Below, one piece after another: positions 34,510-46,239 of a stretch of 64,000 bases of DNA (position 1 is its first letter; each line of letters begins with the position of its first letter). The notes below the pieces were generated by a model, which had not been told where the DNA came from, made no database searches, and saw only the letters and a program-made list of their open reading frames with translations. Source of the DNA: Agaricus subrufescens (Eukaryota; Basidiomycota; Agaricomycetes; Agaricales; Agaricaceae). A program made the position numbers and the translations under genes. Location: contig CM057057.1 in the NCBI GenBank assembly GCA_029945375.1, forward strand, positions 3,224,001 to 3,288,000, given 5' to 3'.

Positions 34510-36208
34510 ATGGAGTCAACGAAGGATTTCCGAGTCGCAATAGTAGGTGGTGGAATGTGCGGGATAGCATGGTAGTGTTTTTCACCAGATTCACAACTTA
34601 TAATCATAAATGACAATTATTTTATAGTGCTCTCGGTCTTGCTGCAAAGGGAGTTTGGGCCGACGTGTTTGAAGCAGCCGTATGCTATCTGTGCCATTCC
34701 TGTGACGTTTATCGCTGACTTTTGTATCATTCAAGCCTGCCTTCGGAGAAGTAGGAGCTGGTGTAGGATTGGGTAAGCGATCTTGCACCAAGTTGTGGTA
34801 ACAACGAACCGAGGCACGCCTTTCAGGTCCCAATGCTATTAGGGCACTTGAAGGACTCGGGGTGTTAGAAGCTGTGATGAAGAAGACCGACACCAAGGAG
34901 CCGACTCGCCGGGGATTCATCTTCGTTTCTGGTCCTGGCCAACACGAGGTCATCTATGACGTACGTATTCGTTGTGATAGGTTGCAACGTTCCTGGCTCT
35001 AATAAGTCGAAAGTATGCAAAGCTTTTCGGGCAACACGGTCTCGGAATATATAGACCCGCATTTCTGGAGGCACTGCTTCCTTTGCTTAATCCAGATTGT
35101 CTACATCTCAATAAGAAGTGTACACTCGTGACAGCCATAGAATCTGGAGGATACAAACTACACTTCGAGGATGGGACCATACATGAAACCGATCTTGTAA
35201 TAGGTGCCGATGGGGTCAAAAGCAATATTCGTCGTTCTCTTGTCGACAAGTCTCAGTCTAATAATCTGGTTTTTGCCAACACTGTCGCATATCGTGGCCT
35301 AGTGCCTCACAGTGCCTTAATTAAGGCAGGACTTAAGACAAACGTGAATACAATGCCCGTTTGCTGGATGGCGCAGGATAAGGTCTTTTAATCTTAACAG
35401 TCTCTTGTAGCCTGAAGTGACTGACATAGGACTCGGGCAGCACATAATCACATTTCCTCTGAATGGATCAGACAAGGTAGAGCTTCCATCCACTGTTTAG
35501 CCGTATTATGGGGGAAATAACCAGCAAAAGATCAACGTCGTTTTGTTCGCAAGTAACTATTCACAACCGATGGGCCCGCCTCGAGAAGGGCCTTGGGTCG
35601 AAAACGTCCCTCGATCAGAAATGGCCACAACCTATGACGATATGGGAAAGGACGCACAGATCATTATCAACCACCTGGATGGAACCAGCAAATGGTATAT
35701 TCATTCGGTTGACCCACTTCTTACAAGTTATACGTCCGGGAGAATTGTTCTCGTGGGAGATGCTGTATGTTACTCTGGTTCTTTGACATCTTGTCGGCAA
35801 TCTGATGAAATGGGCAGGCTCATGCAATGCAAACGCATCTTGGAGCTGGTGTTGGGCAAGGGTTTGAAGATGTCTATGTCCTTTGTCGTCTGCTGACGCA
35901 CCCGAGCACCAAATTGTCGAATCTTGATGCAAGTCCTGTGCTTGGCAAACGTTACAATGATGCTAACTGATAGCTAGGCAATGCTTTCAATCTATGATAA
36001 GCTGCGGCCACGCCGAGCCAACATGGTCTTGGAAGCCAGTGCTCGTGCAGGCAGGATCTACGACAGCTTCGGCAAACCGGGGTGTGACGCTGAATGGGCA
36101 CGACAGGAATTGGTAGGAATGTGGGAGCCAGTTTGGAATCATGACTTGAAGAAGGAGGTCGACGATGCGATCTTAGGACACAACAAGGCAAGGCAGGCTG
36201 CACTTTGA
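34510..36208 (+). CDS. FAD-dependent monooxygenase, salicylate hydroxylase-like
   Basis: A group A flavoprotein hydroxylase acting on aromatic or related substrates with NAD(P)H and O2; the actual substrate cannot be told. Start MESTKDFRVAIVGGGMCGIA holds the Rossmann GxGxxG fingerprint, joined over an intron to CALGLAAKGVWADVFEAA. Then GEVGAGVGLGPNAIRALEGL, RPAFLEALLPLL, DLVIGADGVKSNIRRSLVDK (the DG motif), HIITFPLNGSDK, and RIVLVGDAAHAMQTHLGAGV (GD motif binding FAD) across an intron. The C terminus is RARRAN-type with VLEASARAGRIYDSFGKPG. At least eight introns of about 50 nt. No signal peptide. Not in a visible biosynthetic cluster: neighbours are a FHIT hydrolase and a zinc-finger protein. 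Confidence 0.87.
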
Positions 36209-36334
36209 TATTTTGGTAACTTGAATATGTTGTAACCTGTTGTAGTACATAATTTAACCTGGATAGTGCGCGTGGGAAGTTGGCCAAGGCAAGGTGACTC
36301 ACGTGCAACTTGCTTTTTGCTCACAACATCGACA

Positions 36335-37805
36335 ATGGGAAAGAAAAAGAATAAGCAGGTATGCACGTCTTCTGTCCCCTGTCCACAGCCCATCTCATCT
36401 CGCTAGGTTCTCCGACCATGGTGCTGGTACTGCGAGCGCGAGTTCGAAGACGAAAAAGGTACCTTAGTTTTCTTGCCCATCTCTTAATCTTTGCTCACCC
36501 CGTGCAGTGCTCATGCAACACCAGAAAGCGAAGCATTTCAAGTGCGGCATGTGTCCCCGTAGGCTTAACACTGCAGGTGGTCTTGCTGTTCACATTCAGC
36601 AGGTTCACAAGTTAGAGCCAGAAAAGTCGGTTTTATTCTCCTCTCAACATCTATTTTCTCTGCTTACATATATCTCTAGTCTTCCTCGAATTGAAAATGC
36701 CCTCCCAGGTCGCGATGGCTACGAAGTAGAAATATTTGGTATGGAAGGTATCCCAGCACCGGATGTCGCAGACTACAAACGCAGGAAGGAGATTGAGCTT
36801 GGCCTTGCTGCTGGCACGATCTCTCAACCGCAAGCTAAACGTCCCAAAATCGAAAATAGGCCTATGTCAGAAGAAGAACTCAAAGCACAGTTGGAGGCGC
36901 ATAAGGCTCTGATGGGCCTCAACAATCCTGAACCTTCCACGTCCTCAACACCCGAGACGCCCTCTGGCGCAGTCGTTTACGGGGCTCCGTCACAAACGTA
37001 CGCAGCCCCACCTGTACCTATGCCTCCTGGAATAAGTCCTCCCGTTCCTTTCCCCGCCGGTGCGTCCCCACCGCCGGGCATGCCTGGCCAGCCACCGCCT
37101 TTCCCGCCTTTTGCTCCCGGCGTTCCTCCAGGGTACGTTGACAGTTATGTGTTCTAGCTCACCTGACTCATCAATTTTATATAGACCTCCGCCCCCTGGT
37201 TTCCCATTCCCCCCCGGTTTCCCCCCAGGTGGCCCCCCGCCATTCCCGCCTGGTGCAAGGCCTCCCTTCCCCCCTCCCTTCCTTCCCCCAGGAGCAACTC
37301 CCCCTCCTGGCTTCCCCCCTCCTGGCTTTACACCTCCTCCTGGCGTCCCCGGTGCGTCACCACCGCCTCCACCTAACTTTGTTCCCGCCACACTCCAGAC
37401 GACATCGACATCTACTATACCTCCTCCACCCTTTGGGATGGCCACTACACCAGGTGCAAACACGCCACCTGGCTCGGCTACCAGTTCAAATCCTGCGACA
37501 CAGAGCCAAGGTCAATCGAAACCTCCTGCGCTGACTTTACCCAATCCTGCTCTCGCACAGACATTGCCGGAATTTAAAAAGCCAACCGATCTCAAGTGGT
37601 CTGATCCGAATTTCTCTCCTGTATGTATCACTGTTCTTTATATCTGCGTTTGCTCACTGATTCACGTTTATTATAGGAAGAGCATAGAGCTATACATTCC
37701 AAGTATCATTTTGTCAAGACGACTGACTCTGCGCCAGTGACTACTGCAGCAAATGCCGAGGAACCCCGTGGCAAAAAGCGTGCCAGGGCTGAAGATTTCT
37801 TGTAG
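36335..37805 (+). CDS. BuGZ/ZNF207-like C2H2 zinc-finger protein with Pro/Gly-rich tail
   Basis: ZNF207/BuGZ binds microtubules and Bub3 at kinetochores and takes part in splicing in animals; plant and fungal homologues are less known. Start MGKKKNKQVLRPWCWYCERE opens the first finger, with FEDEKVLMQHQKAKHFKCGM and CPRRLNTAGGLAVHIQQVHK forming two paired C2H2 fingers. NALPGRDGYEVEIFGMEGIP is the most diagnostic stretch. A low-complexity region of PPPFPP/PPGFPP repeats (about 37000-37440) follows, then LPEFKKPTDLKWSDPNFSP, and the protein ends KKRARAEDFL at a stop at 37803-37805. I see no clear GLEBS-type Bub3-binding motif. The Pro-rich part encodes phase-separation-prone sequence in animal BuGZ (inference for this one). 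Confidence 0.87.
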
Positions 37806-38283
37806 CGATGCAAACGTCGGTCTATTGATTTGTGAACGAGGGAGTTGTCTTTAATTATTGTGTCTCACAGACTTGGAAGAAGACGTGGCCTTACCAGTCC
37901 GTCCCCTCTGTTCTTTCACTTCGCTTTGTTTTTTGAACCCAACGCTCATCTCTTTAATTGTCACATGGTGCTTGAACGCGTCATCATGTGCGTTTTCCTA
38001 CCCTTTTTGCCCTGTACGTATGCGGATAGGCACTAGGACAAGCAGTGGTAGGCGGTTCCTTTATTTTAGCCTTTGCTTTTCTTTCTACCCATATCCATTT
38101 TTTCCACTTTTCATTCGATGCACACGGTTAGTCGATTTATCATCTTGACCTCAAATGTGTACATGAAAGGTTGGTGTTTATTTCGAATACAAAATATAAC
38201 AATGTCGAAATGAGCAGGGGTGGGGGAAAGTATTCATTACATTAGTACATAGGACTCTGATTCTTTTACAAAAAAAAACAACT
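37806..38283. other. Convergent 3' intergenic region
   Basis: This 478-bp stretch between two opposing stop codons is T-rich and contains no supportable gene. Short plus-strand frames here are rich in Phe/Leu because of pyrimidine tracts. It should carry both 3' UTRs. Confidence 0.5.
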
Positions 38284-39657
38284 TCAATCAAACTCATTCC
38301 ATTCTGTATCAAGCACACGAACACCTCGTCGAAGTAGACGGCGTTTCCAAACCTGAACTTCGCCCTGGAATCCGGCCTGTTGGGCCCCAGAAGATAATCC
38401 TTTCTGCAACTTCTTGACCTCTCGAGCGCGTAATACATGTAGTTGAGGGAGCATGGGAAACAACTTTTCCAATGCAGGCCAGAAATCTATACTGGGACGT
38501 GGAATGGACAAAATTTTGAGTGGATGTGACTCGAACAATTCCAGTTGGGGTAAGGGTTTTTCCAAAGATAAATGCCTTAGTTTTGGACAGGATGAAAGAA
38601 GATTAGTTGGAGATGGGTGAAGCCTCGTGGGCCAGGATTTTGGTGTGTATAAGAGGAGAGATTGGAGGTTGGGTCCGTGAGTGGCGATGAATTGGGATGA
38701 GAGGGATATTGGGAAGGGTATATCGTCATAAGGCGTCATCGTTAGTTTTGTAAGCGCTGGTAATGGTGAATGGAGGAGCGCTAGCATGAGTGGTGAGTGG
38801 TGCATTGAGAGGAGAGTTAGCGTTCGTAATTTGGGTAGGTTGAGTGGTGTGAAGGAGGGGATGTCGAGTGTGAAAGTATGAAGGTTATCGTTTGTTGAGA
38901 CTTCCTCGAGGGTGTGTTCGAGCTCTGTTGGGTCTACGCCTTGTCCTGTAATATCCAATTCTTCGATATTTGGACAATGGCGGAGGAGTTGGACGAAGGG
39001 GTCTTCATCTGGGATAGGAGAAATGGCTTGGGAGTATTGGAGTCCTTCCAGACTACGTAAGTTGATAGAACCTTCACGGTGAGCGAGAGCTAGAAGAGCG
39101 CGACGACTTGGTGTGAAAGATGGGTTTATGGATAATCGTTGGAGACAAGGGATTAGTGGGAAAAGTTGAGTGAGGATAGAGTCGAGTTGAAGGGTTTGTT
39201 TCGTTCTTAGATTCGACAAGTCGATTTCTTGGACCCAGCGTCCAGGTGTTGAGTATGGGATTCTTCGTATAGAATCCCAGTTTTGGTCTGAAGTGGAAAG
39301 GCAGTGGTAGAATTTGTCGAGAGTGTCGATGGAGTGAAAGGTGACTCTGGAATAGAGGCTGGGTTGAGCAACGTCCTGGAGATAAAAAAAAAGGTTTGAT
39401 TAATCAATAGGTTTGGGGGGATATCTCGTAAATATTACCTTGAGAGACTTGCAGATTGTTAGATAGGAGAAGGACCAAGATGTAACTTCAGAACCGCTGC
39501 TCGCCGCCGCAAAGGAGAATATTTCTTTCCATATTTCAGGAGGTAGTGGTTTTACAGGTGTCTGCAGAGGCAAGAGAGGTAGTAATAGCAGTTTGCCGGG
39601 ATACCGGGCGTATTGGCGAGGTTGAAGGAGGACCGTGTCTGTGCCGTTACGAGCCAT
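38284..39657 (-). CDS. F-box/LRR-like protein
   Basis: Start MARNGTDTVLLQPRQYARYP, then an F-box-like motif with VKPLPPEIWKEIFSFAAASS and SFSYLTICKSLK joined across an intron (about 39376-39437) to DVAQPSLYSRVTFHSIDTLD. The rest is Leu-rich and repeat-like: LDSILTQLFPLIPCLQRLSI, FVQLLRHCPNIEELDITG, LNLPKLRTLTLLSMHHSPLM, LLSSCPKLRHLSLEKPLPQL, LEKLFPMLPQLHVLRA. These give an irregular LRR solenoid. It differs in sequence from the F-box gene at 32.3 kb, so the two are not a recent duplication. Role presumed in SCF ubiquitin ligases; target unknown. The tail ends LDTEWNEFD at a stop at 38284-38286. Confidence 0.74.
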
Positions 39658-39910
39658 GGTAGTAGGGAAGTAAGGTGTGTGTGGCGAGAATGCCGAAGTT
39701 GAACGTCAAGTTATATCGACCCTTTGACACGCCAAGATGGTGAGGTGAGAACGCCCACTTGTGAACCGCACACTTATAGTGAATCTGACATCAGTTGAAT
39801 CGTGCCATTCTGGTTTGTTTGCGAGAAAATTCCGGTTGCTTTCCGTCTCACGCCCATTAGAGTGATATATATATAGACATTTAGTAATATAGTGTACGAG
39901 TTAGCCGAGA

Positions 39911-41536
39911 CTATAGTATATCACTCATTTCCTCCATGAACTTTGCGTAGTCGTCGGGTTTCTTGGCTTCAGCGGTCTTCACTTCAGTGGTTGGAGTAGC
40001 AACAGAACCAAACTGATCCTTGAGGAGGCCGACAAGGTCTGGTCGAGGCTCCGACGCTGTAAAGCCCTTTTCACCATCTTCACTTTTGGATTCACTTGTA
40101 TCCAACAATGGGGCAGCGTCGATTTTAGTGGCGGGTGCGGCATTCGGTGCAGGCTTTTTCCGTTTCAAAGAACTCGGCATAAATGCGGTAGCCTCCTTTT
40201 TGAAGTCGCGTAATTGAGGTGCGGCGATAACTGTTGCATTGGCGAGTTCGGCTGCGGCAGTAGGTTTCGAAGGAAGGGAGGGGTGAGAGGGTAAAGGACG
40301 GGGAGCACTTTGATTGGCGCGGTGTTGTTGATAGGTGGTGTGTGGCACGGATGAAAGAGGATCCTGCATAGACGATGACGACTGATTACGAGGGAAGAAA
40401 CCTGGGGGTGGGGGTGGTAGGGACGGAGGAAATGGTGGCGCATATGCAACACCAGGTGGAAATGCTCCCGGAGGTGGGAAATTGGCTACGGCTGGAGGAA
40501 AACCAAAAGGCGGGGGAGGAGGAACCATTCCAGGTAGAGAAGGTGGGAAGGGCGGTGGAGGAGGAATGGCGCCAGTGGGGAAGCCAGTAGGTGGGAATGG
40601 TGGCGGGGGCGGGGGCGGAGGGGGCGGAAGAGCAGAGGTGAACGATGAGGGATCCCTGATAGGACCTGTGAGATAGATGAATAAGAAGCGGTGGTAACGA
40701 ATGTATGAATCGACCAACTGGCGTCACTTGGGCGTGGACCCTCGGGCATGAATATTTCATCGTCACTGGTGACCAATTCATAGCCCGGAGGAAGATCTCC
40801 CGGCGCGACAACACCATCATCATTCTCTGGAACGACAATCAGGGCGAAATGCTGGCCGGGGGAGTAGGTAACATACCGGCATCACTGTCTACTTCGTCTG
40901 GACGCAATGCTGTAATAACAGTTTACATCTCGCATTTAGATTCAAAAGGAAGTACTGACCGCGCTCGAGATAGGGCATGCCGGGGGGTGGAACGCCATAC
41001 GGGTTCATGACGGGGTCATAGTAGATGCTACGCTCTGGATGGCGGGGCAGGCCTTTCTTGTTGAATACCTTCCTCTTTGGTGGAGGAGCCTGTTCTGGCG
41101 CAGCCTCGGCAGGATCCTGCCTCCTGCGCTTGCGGTACACAAGATTGCGCTGCTCTGGGTGTTCCTTGAGGTACTCTTCCTTTTTCTTGTTGACCTTTTC
41201 CAGTTCGGCTTTGAGGTCGGCTAGCCTGGCATTGTCGCTGCTGGACGCCTCGAGCTGCTCGATCTCTTCTTCGAGATCTGTCGGAGTAATGTCAGTTGTG
41301 AAGGAGCTGAGATGCGAAAGACGTGCCGGTGGTGTCCTTTTTGACGAGGGCAAGGTCGCGGGACTTGGTGCGGTCGGCCTTGTGCTGGGGGAGGGTGAGG
41401 ATCGGCAGGCAGGGAGGGCGAACGACGGACCTTCTTGAGCTCCTTCTTGCGCTGGGCCTTGCCTGGGACGGGTGAGCGGGCTGTGCTGGCTGGGCGGGCG
41501 GCACTCACGGTACGCCTCTGCGGGGTTTCTGGCCAT
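39911..41536 (-). CDS. WBP11: WBP11 (Npw38-binding)-like splicing factor
   Basis: WBP11 is a nuclear spliceosome-associated protein that binds the WW domain of PQBP1. Start MARNPAEAYRKAQRKKELKK is the conserved Wbp11 N-terminal domain, continued by KADRTKSRDLALVKKDT and DLEEEIEQLEASSSDNARLA. A coiled coil follows (LADLKAELEKVNKKKEEYLK), then KRKVFNKKGLPRHPERSIYY and DPVMNPYGVPPPGMPYLER. Acidic middle: ELVTSDDEIFMPEGP. The proline-rich region (about 40420-40650) contains PPPPPP and PPFPP runs, ligands for WW domains. The end KPDDYAKFMEEMSDIL matches the human terminus (YEAFMKEMEGLL). Divergent from the RNF10-like gene with 88 bp between start codons. Confidence 0.88.
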
Positions 41537-41624
41537 GGGGGATGGCGCACGTGGTCTGGCTGGCTGCTCTGTGACTCTGCGGGTCCGGTCTCGCTGGAGT
41601 CTGGGACCTCCTCCCCATGTTTTC

Positions 41625-43697
41625 ATGTCCGGCCCTCTCTCCCACCGCCCGCCCAAGGGCCCAGCAGCCCAGAATCTGAACCATCTCCTCAACTTTTCTC
41701 TCCCGCCCCGCCAGTCCCGGCCCCTCTCTTCCCTCCCTCGCAGGGCCAGAAAGCCGGGAACTAGTCATGGCGTCTGGAACAAAGAACGTAGGCACCCCTT
41801 CCTCTCTGCCCTCCATTTCTCGTCACCCAGCTCCCCGACAGGATTTGTCAATGCCCAGTACCGGTTCGTCATGAACCCCAGCGGCGATTACACCGTCCAT
41901 TTCGCCGATCCTGACATGTACGTATCTCACCCGCCCTCTCTTCACCCCCTTGTTTATCCTTGGCTCTAGTTTCTTCCAGTGGCAGGATATACTGCAGGTC
42001 ATTATACCTCGGTCTTCCGTTCTCACCTCGGCTTCAGCCCAGGACGATAATCAGACGGCTTGTCCCATCTGCCTTTCCCCCCCTACTGCCCCACGTATGA
42101 CCAAGTGCGGCCATGTAAGCCATCTATCATACTTCCTCTACTCACTGCTCATCTCCTTTAGATTTTTTGCTTCCCTTGCATCCTCCACTACCTGGGCACC
42201 TCGGACAATAAATGGGCTCGATGCCCAATCTGCTTCGACTCCGTTACTGAACGGCAGCTCAAGTCTGTCAAATGGTTTGATGGAGTCATCAATGACACCG
42301 ATGACGCCACCAACTCTCAACCAGTAGCCTCGTCGTCCTCATCTGTCATCGATAACATGTTTGAGAATATGGCCACCCCTGGATCGTCTCTGCGTATGCG
42401 CCTCATGCAGCGACCTCAGATAACAACCCTGGCTCTCCCCCGTTCGAATACGTGGCCGTCTGATCTCCTGCCCCCTCACCAAGCCCCGTTCCACTTTCTC
42501 CCCGATGTCTACAGTTTCGCTAAATTTATGCTCGCCACACCGACTCACCTCATCTCCGACCTGACGGCTGATCTGGATCAATTGGCCTTCGAACGTCGAG
42601 CACTGGCAGGTATGGACGATGATTTGGGTATTTGCTTCATTGATGCGGCCGAAACTCGAGTGCGCCATCAAATTGCCGCGGCTACTGCTTTAGATACTCC
42701 GGCGTTGAGAACCAAGATTGAGAACGCTAGCAAGGGCCAAGCTGAGCTCGAGGAGCGGCTGGCGTTCCAAGAAATGAGGCGGGCAAATGAACCCCTTTCA
42801 CGCAAAGTACCTGCCGACGAGATTCCAGTAGAGTTGATCTCCATTAAATCACAGAACAACCCTTCTCCTGTCCCATCTGCTCCCATTGGAACTGAGACGG
42901 ATACCCCTCACGGAATGTCGGCGCGTCTGCAACCCCGCAATCACCCCAAACAACGACGCAACATTAATCCGCCGCCCCCGAATACCCAAACATATTATTA
43001 TTATCAGGCTGCATCCGGCTTACCGATCTATCTACACCCACTCGACATCCGGATATTACTTTCGCACTTTGGCAGCTACCCCGCGTTCCCTGGCACTATC
43101 ACCGTCAGAGTCGAGGGCTATTCAGAGAGCACAATCGACGACAACTTGCGCAAACGTTGTAAATACCTTGCTCATTTACCGGAGAGTGCCGATGTCGTGT
43201 TCATAGAAGCCGGTTTAGAAGACGTCGTAGGTGCTGACTCACTCAAGAATTTTGAGTCGCTATTGAGATCTCGGACTCTACGGAGAAAAGAAAAGGGAAA
43301 GAAGGACGACAAGGCCAAAGCAAGGGCTGAGGAGCGGGAAAGAGAGAGGGAAAGGCAATGGGCATCGTCCCTGTCTCACTCCAGCTCGGGTCGTTTAGAA
43401 ACAGTTACTGTTCAGGACTTTGTGGATCACTCACCTCCCCCCGCGCCGGAATTAGAGACCGCATCGCCGCCTCAACAGAACACGGGTGCGTGGGGTACGA
43501 AGAGCTTTGCATCAGCGCTTCATTCACCCTCAACCCGTGTCCTCTCACCTCCAACTCCGAGAGCAAGCGTCAAGGAGGAGGATGAATGGGATATGGACGT
43601 GGCCTGGCATGAACTACAACAGAGGAGTGCTGGTGCAGGAAAGAAGAAAAAAACAAAGCTTGTAGTGCTTGGCGGCGGGGGTGGAAGACGACGCTGA
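41625..43697 (+). CDS. MAG2: RNF10/Mag2-type RING-finger E3 ubiquitin ligase
   Basis: RNF10 and yeast Mag2 ubiquitinate 40S ribosomal proteins during ribosome quality control. Start MSGPLSHRPPKGPAAQNLNH; LNHLLNFSLPPRQSRP and SRKxGxSxGVWNKER-type sequence precede FVNAQYRFVMNPSGDYTVHF, the diagnostic region of the family. The RING is split by an intron: ACPICLSPPTAPRMTKCGH followed by IFCFPCILHYL ... ARCPICFDSV, giving C3HC4 ligands. Downstream are LPIYLHPLDIRILLSHFGSY, FPGTITVRVEGYSEST and RYLAHLP-type CKYLAHLPESADVVFIEAGL, all family landmarks. A charged coiled-coil (KAKARAEERERERERQW) and a Ser/Pro tail end at GGGGGRRR. The intron boundary after NKE-R fixes the first exon. Confidence 0.9.
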
Positions 43698-44235
43698 GAA
43701 TGCAGGGTTGTTTTTTTCGTTGTATAGTTATCGCATTCATATCTGTGGGATTCTGTGTTAACCAATCTCAAAGTAACTGCGTTGATACTGAAATATATCA
43801 AATATAGAACAAACATTATTTGTCTTACCAGTATAGTAGGGGAAGAGATCGTATTTGTCTCAGTGACGAGGATATTCGGACGCTTAGAAATGTATTCGCA
43901 GCAAATACAAATCATCAGAGTGTATACTACGTCTACTAATAGCTATATGCAGCGGTATGAGAGATAACATCAAGAGGATATTAGACGGATAAAGGGCAAG
44001 ATCAAAAGGATCAGAAAGAGAAAAGATGAAGTACATACAACCGGCCTCTTGAGGTCGACTAGTTGACTTATAAGATAAAAAGAAGTGTCATTTCCGCCGT
44101 GCAAGCGCCATTAACAGACTCGTCATGACCAAAGATAGTTTATGTTGAGACAAAAGAACTCGACTTCGAGCGGAAGAAGTCATAACATACATTGATGTCA
44201 CACGTAATGGAGAGAGAGAAAGAGAGAGAAAGAGA
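43698..44235. other. Convergent 3' intergenic region
   Basis: These 538 bases between the RNF10-like and Sho1 stop codons are A/T-rich and contain no recognisable gene; the frames are poor in complexity. A GA-rich tract at its right end is listed separately. Confidence 0.5.
44209..44235. repeat. GA-rich microsatellite-like tract
   Basis: The plus strand reads a run of gagagagagaaa units for about 27 bases. On the coding strand of SHO1 this is a pyrimidine (CT) tract that starts immediately after the stop codon, so it lies in the 3' UTR. Confidence 0.65.
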
Positions 44236-45452
44236 TTAGATGAGTGAAAGGTAATTGGAAGGTGCGACTGCAGAAATTTGTCAATGGACGCATCGGCCAT
44301 AGATACGGAAACCAACTTACTTCCCACGGTCCCGTCTGATTTTTTCGCCTGCCACCATTTTCCGTTCTTGTCTACAATGTCTAGCACTTCGCCCTTGGCG
44401 AAGGAGATCTCATTAGGGTCATCGGGATTTGCCGTATCTATAAATCCAGGGCCGCAGATAAGTGTTTGAATTACAAACAACAAAGAAGCGGCAAATAAAA
44501 AACACGTACAGCCATACAATGCGCGCGCCTTGTAAGCGAAACTGTCTGGCGGTGCTGAAGGGTCCACAGAGGAGTTTGTTCCGTGGGAACCGACAGCTCC
44601 TACACCAGCCATTAACGGCGAATGTGGCCCGGTATCCCCACCTCCAGTCGAGCCTGCGTTGGCAGACAGTGGGTTGTTCATACTTCCTGGTCCTCCTGTT
44701 CCCGCAGTTATACTTTTGCTTGTGCCGTCGTGGCTCCCAACAAAACTGTTCTGACTGCGCATTGCAGTGCCACCGTAACCACCACCAAGCTTAGTATCAT
44801 AAGCGACGTCCTGAGAGCCGATGCCGCCACCTGTGGCGTAGGGTCCTCCATAGCCATTTCCTCCTCCCATGTGCATTGAGGATTGTGTACGTGTACGTCG
44901 GCGACGAGAGGGAGGGGTGAGACCACCGTTGCCGAAAGAATTCAGGACGTGGAAAACGAGAGACTCTTCTTCCGATGTGAAGTATAAGACCCATAGGATG
45001 TCCACCATGCTAAGGATAAGCCAGCCGGCCGACATAGCCTTGTGCGCTGGGCTGGGCCCGTTGAATTGTACCCCTCCTACTGCAAATGTAATAGCGACGG
45101 CGCCGAATACTGATATTTGTAGCTGATGTAGGGAAACGGCATCTGTTGCGAGGGTGTAGAGAACGCCGAGGATGAGAAATAGTTGCAGGAAAATAGCAAA
45201 CCAGAGGGTGCCAGCAGAAAAATCTGTGATGAATTAATATGTGTAGGAAGGTGAGATGAGGTGGGGGCGTACGGGCTTCAACAAACGCTTGAGAGATGAA
45301 TGCGATGAACCAGGCAGCCTGCGGGAATTCAGTGAGCGTATCGGTGAAAAGAGGGCCGAAATACTGACTATTGCTAGAACAGATGTGAAAAGAAAAAAAT
45401 AGTGAGTGAGGATGGGCGTAAAATCGAGGCCTTCATTTCCACGGGGAGGCAT
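44236..45452 (-). CDS. SHO1: Sho1-type transmembrane osmosensor with SH3 domain
   Basis: Plasma-membrane sensor that anchors Pbs2 and feeds the HOG MAP kinase pathway. Start MPPRGNEGLDFTPILTHYFF gives TM1; further spans are spread over small exons and include SAGWLILSMVDILWVLYFTS. The motif DILWVLYFTSEEESLVFHVL joined to NSFG is the Sho1 TM4 end. A long Gly/Ser-rich cytosolic linker follows (PPSRRRRTRTQSSMHMGGGN ... GSMNNPLSANAGSTGGGD). The SH3 domain comes next: FAYKARALYG, DDPNEISFAKGEVLDIVDKN, GKWWQAKKSDGTVG. A final intron (acceptor about 44289) joins TVG to IAPSNYLSLI and the stop at 44236-44238; skipping it would give a false, longer tail. I chose this end because APSNYL is the canonical SH3 terminus. 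Confidence 0.88.
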
Positions 45453-46239
45453 GATGAAAGAAAATAACGATGTTGCGCAGGGCGTAGTCTGGCACAAGTA
45501 GCAGTAATCCACGCGTGAGAATATCGGACTGCCTTTTTCACACACGCTCTAAACATAGAAACTCTCCCCCAAAACCGTGTTGTCCGTCTGCGGTGGTGAT
45601 TGCGTCGCTACAGGGAACCCTTGGAGTTTTCGCATGAGCACTGCCTTTCTCCGAGGGTTTGCGCGAGACCGAAGTCCCTGGCCGATGATTGAAGGTTTTG
45701 TAGGGTCATCTCGGAGATCAAGGAATACCTGAGGAAACTGTTGCTGCCCGACAACACGTCACCTCCGTCATCTGTTGTCTCTTGTAAGAACTTGGCTTGG
45801 AAGTGACTTCCTTTGCGGTCGATTCTATCACTCATTCAGGCTCTGCTGATCCTGTCCGGGGTATGTTTCAAAAGACAAACTCCAATTCCGTTCACAGGGG
45901 CACAGGAGGCTGGGTGCGTCGCTCTTACTTAGGGGAAGCTGAACTTTTATTAACAATTCCTTCCCAAGGACCAGAAGCCGCACCATTTATGGTTTCAGAC
46001 GCTATTGTACTTGTCGCGATTGACTCGAGTTGTGCCCATGGATATAACAGACCCCCAAGTCGCTCACGTGTAGTTGTGCCGGCCCTAAACGCCCAGTAAT
46101 CGATAAGGCAAGGAATTTGCAGATGCAAAAACTTCATCTTCTGCAGTGAAGTGCTTGCACCCAGCTGTTAAAAGCAATCTCTCCCCCGCGAGATTGTCAT
46201 TCTAACTCCCCGCCCTGTGTTAAGTAGAAGACTTTCGCC
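45453..46239. promoter_or_regulatory. Intergenic promoter region of SHO1 and eEF2
   Basis: These 787 bases separate two divergent genes and hold the eEF2 promoter at the right end, where CT-rich sequence precedes the start. Open frames here (such as 45797-46099 on plus and 45608-45835 on minus) have no family features. I see no RNA gene or repeat. Confidence 0.45.

Noticed and set aside
36990..37463. Long Gly-rich frame on the minus strand opposite the BuGZ-like gene
   Set aside because: It is the antisense of Pro-codon repeats; low-complexity shadow with no independent start context.
45797..46099. 100-codon plus-strand frame upstream of eEF2
   Set aside because: No domain or family features, and the first codon is not a clear ATG in a gene context; it lies in the eEF2 promoter.
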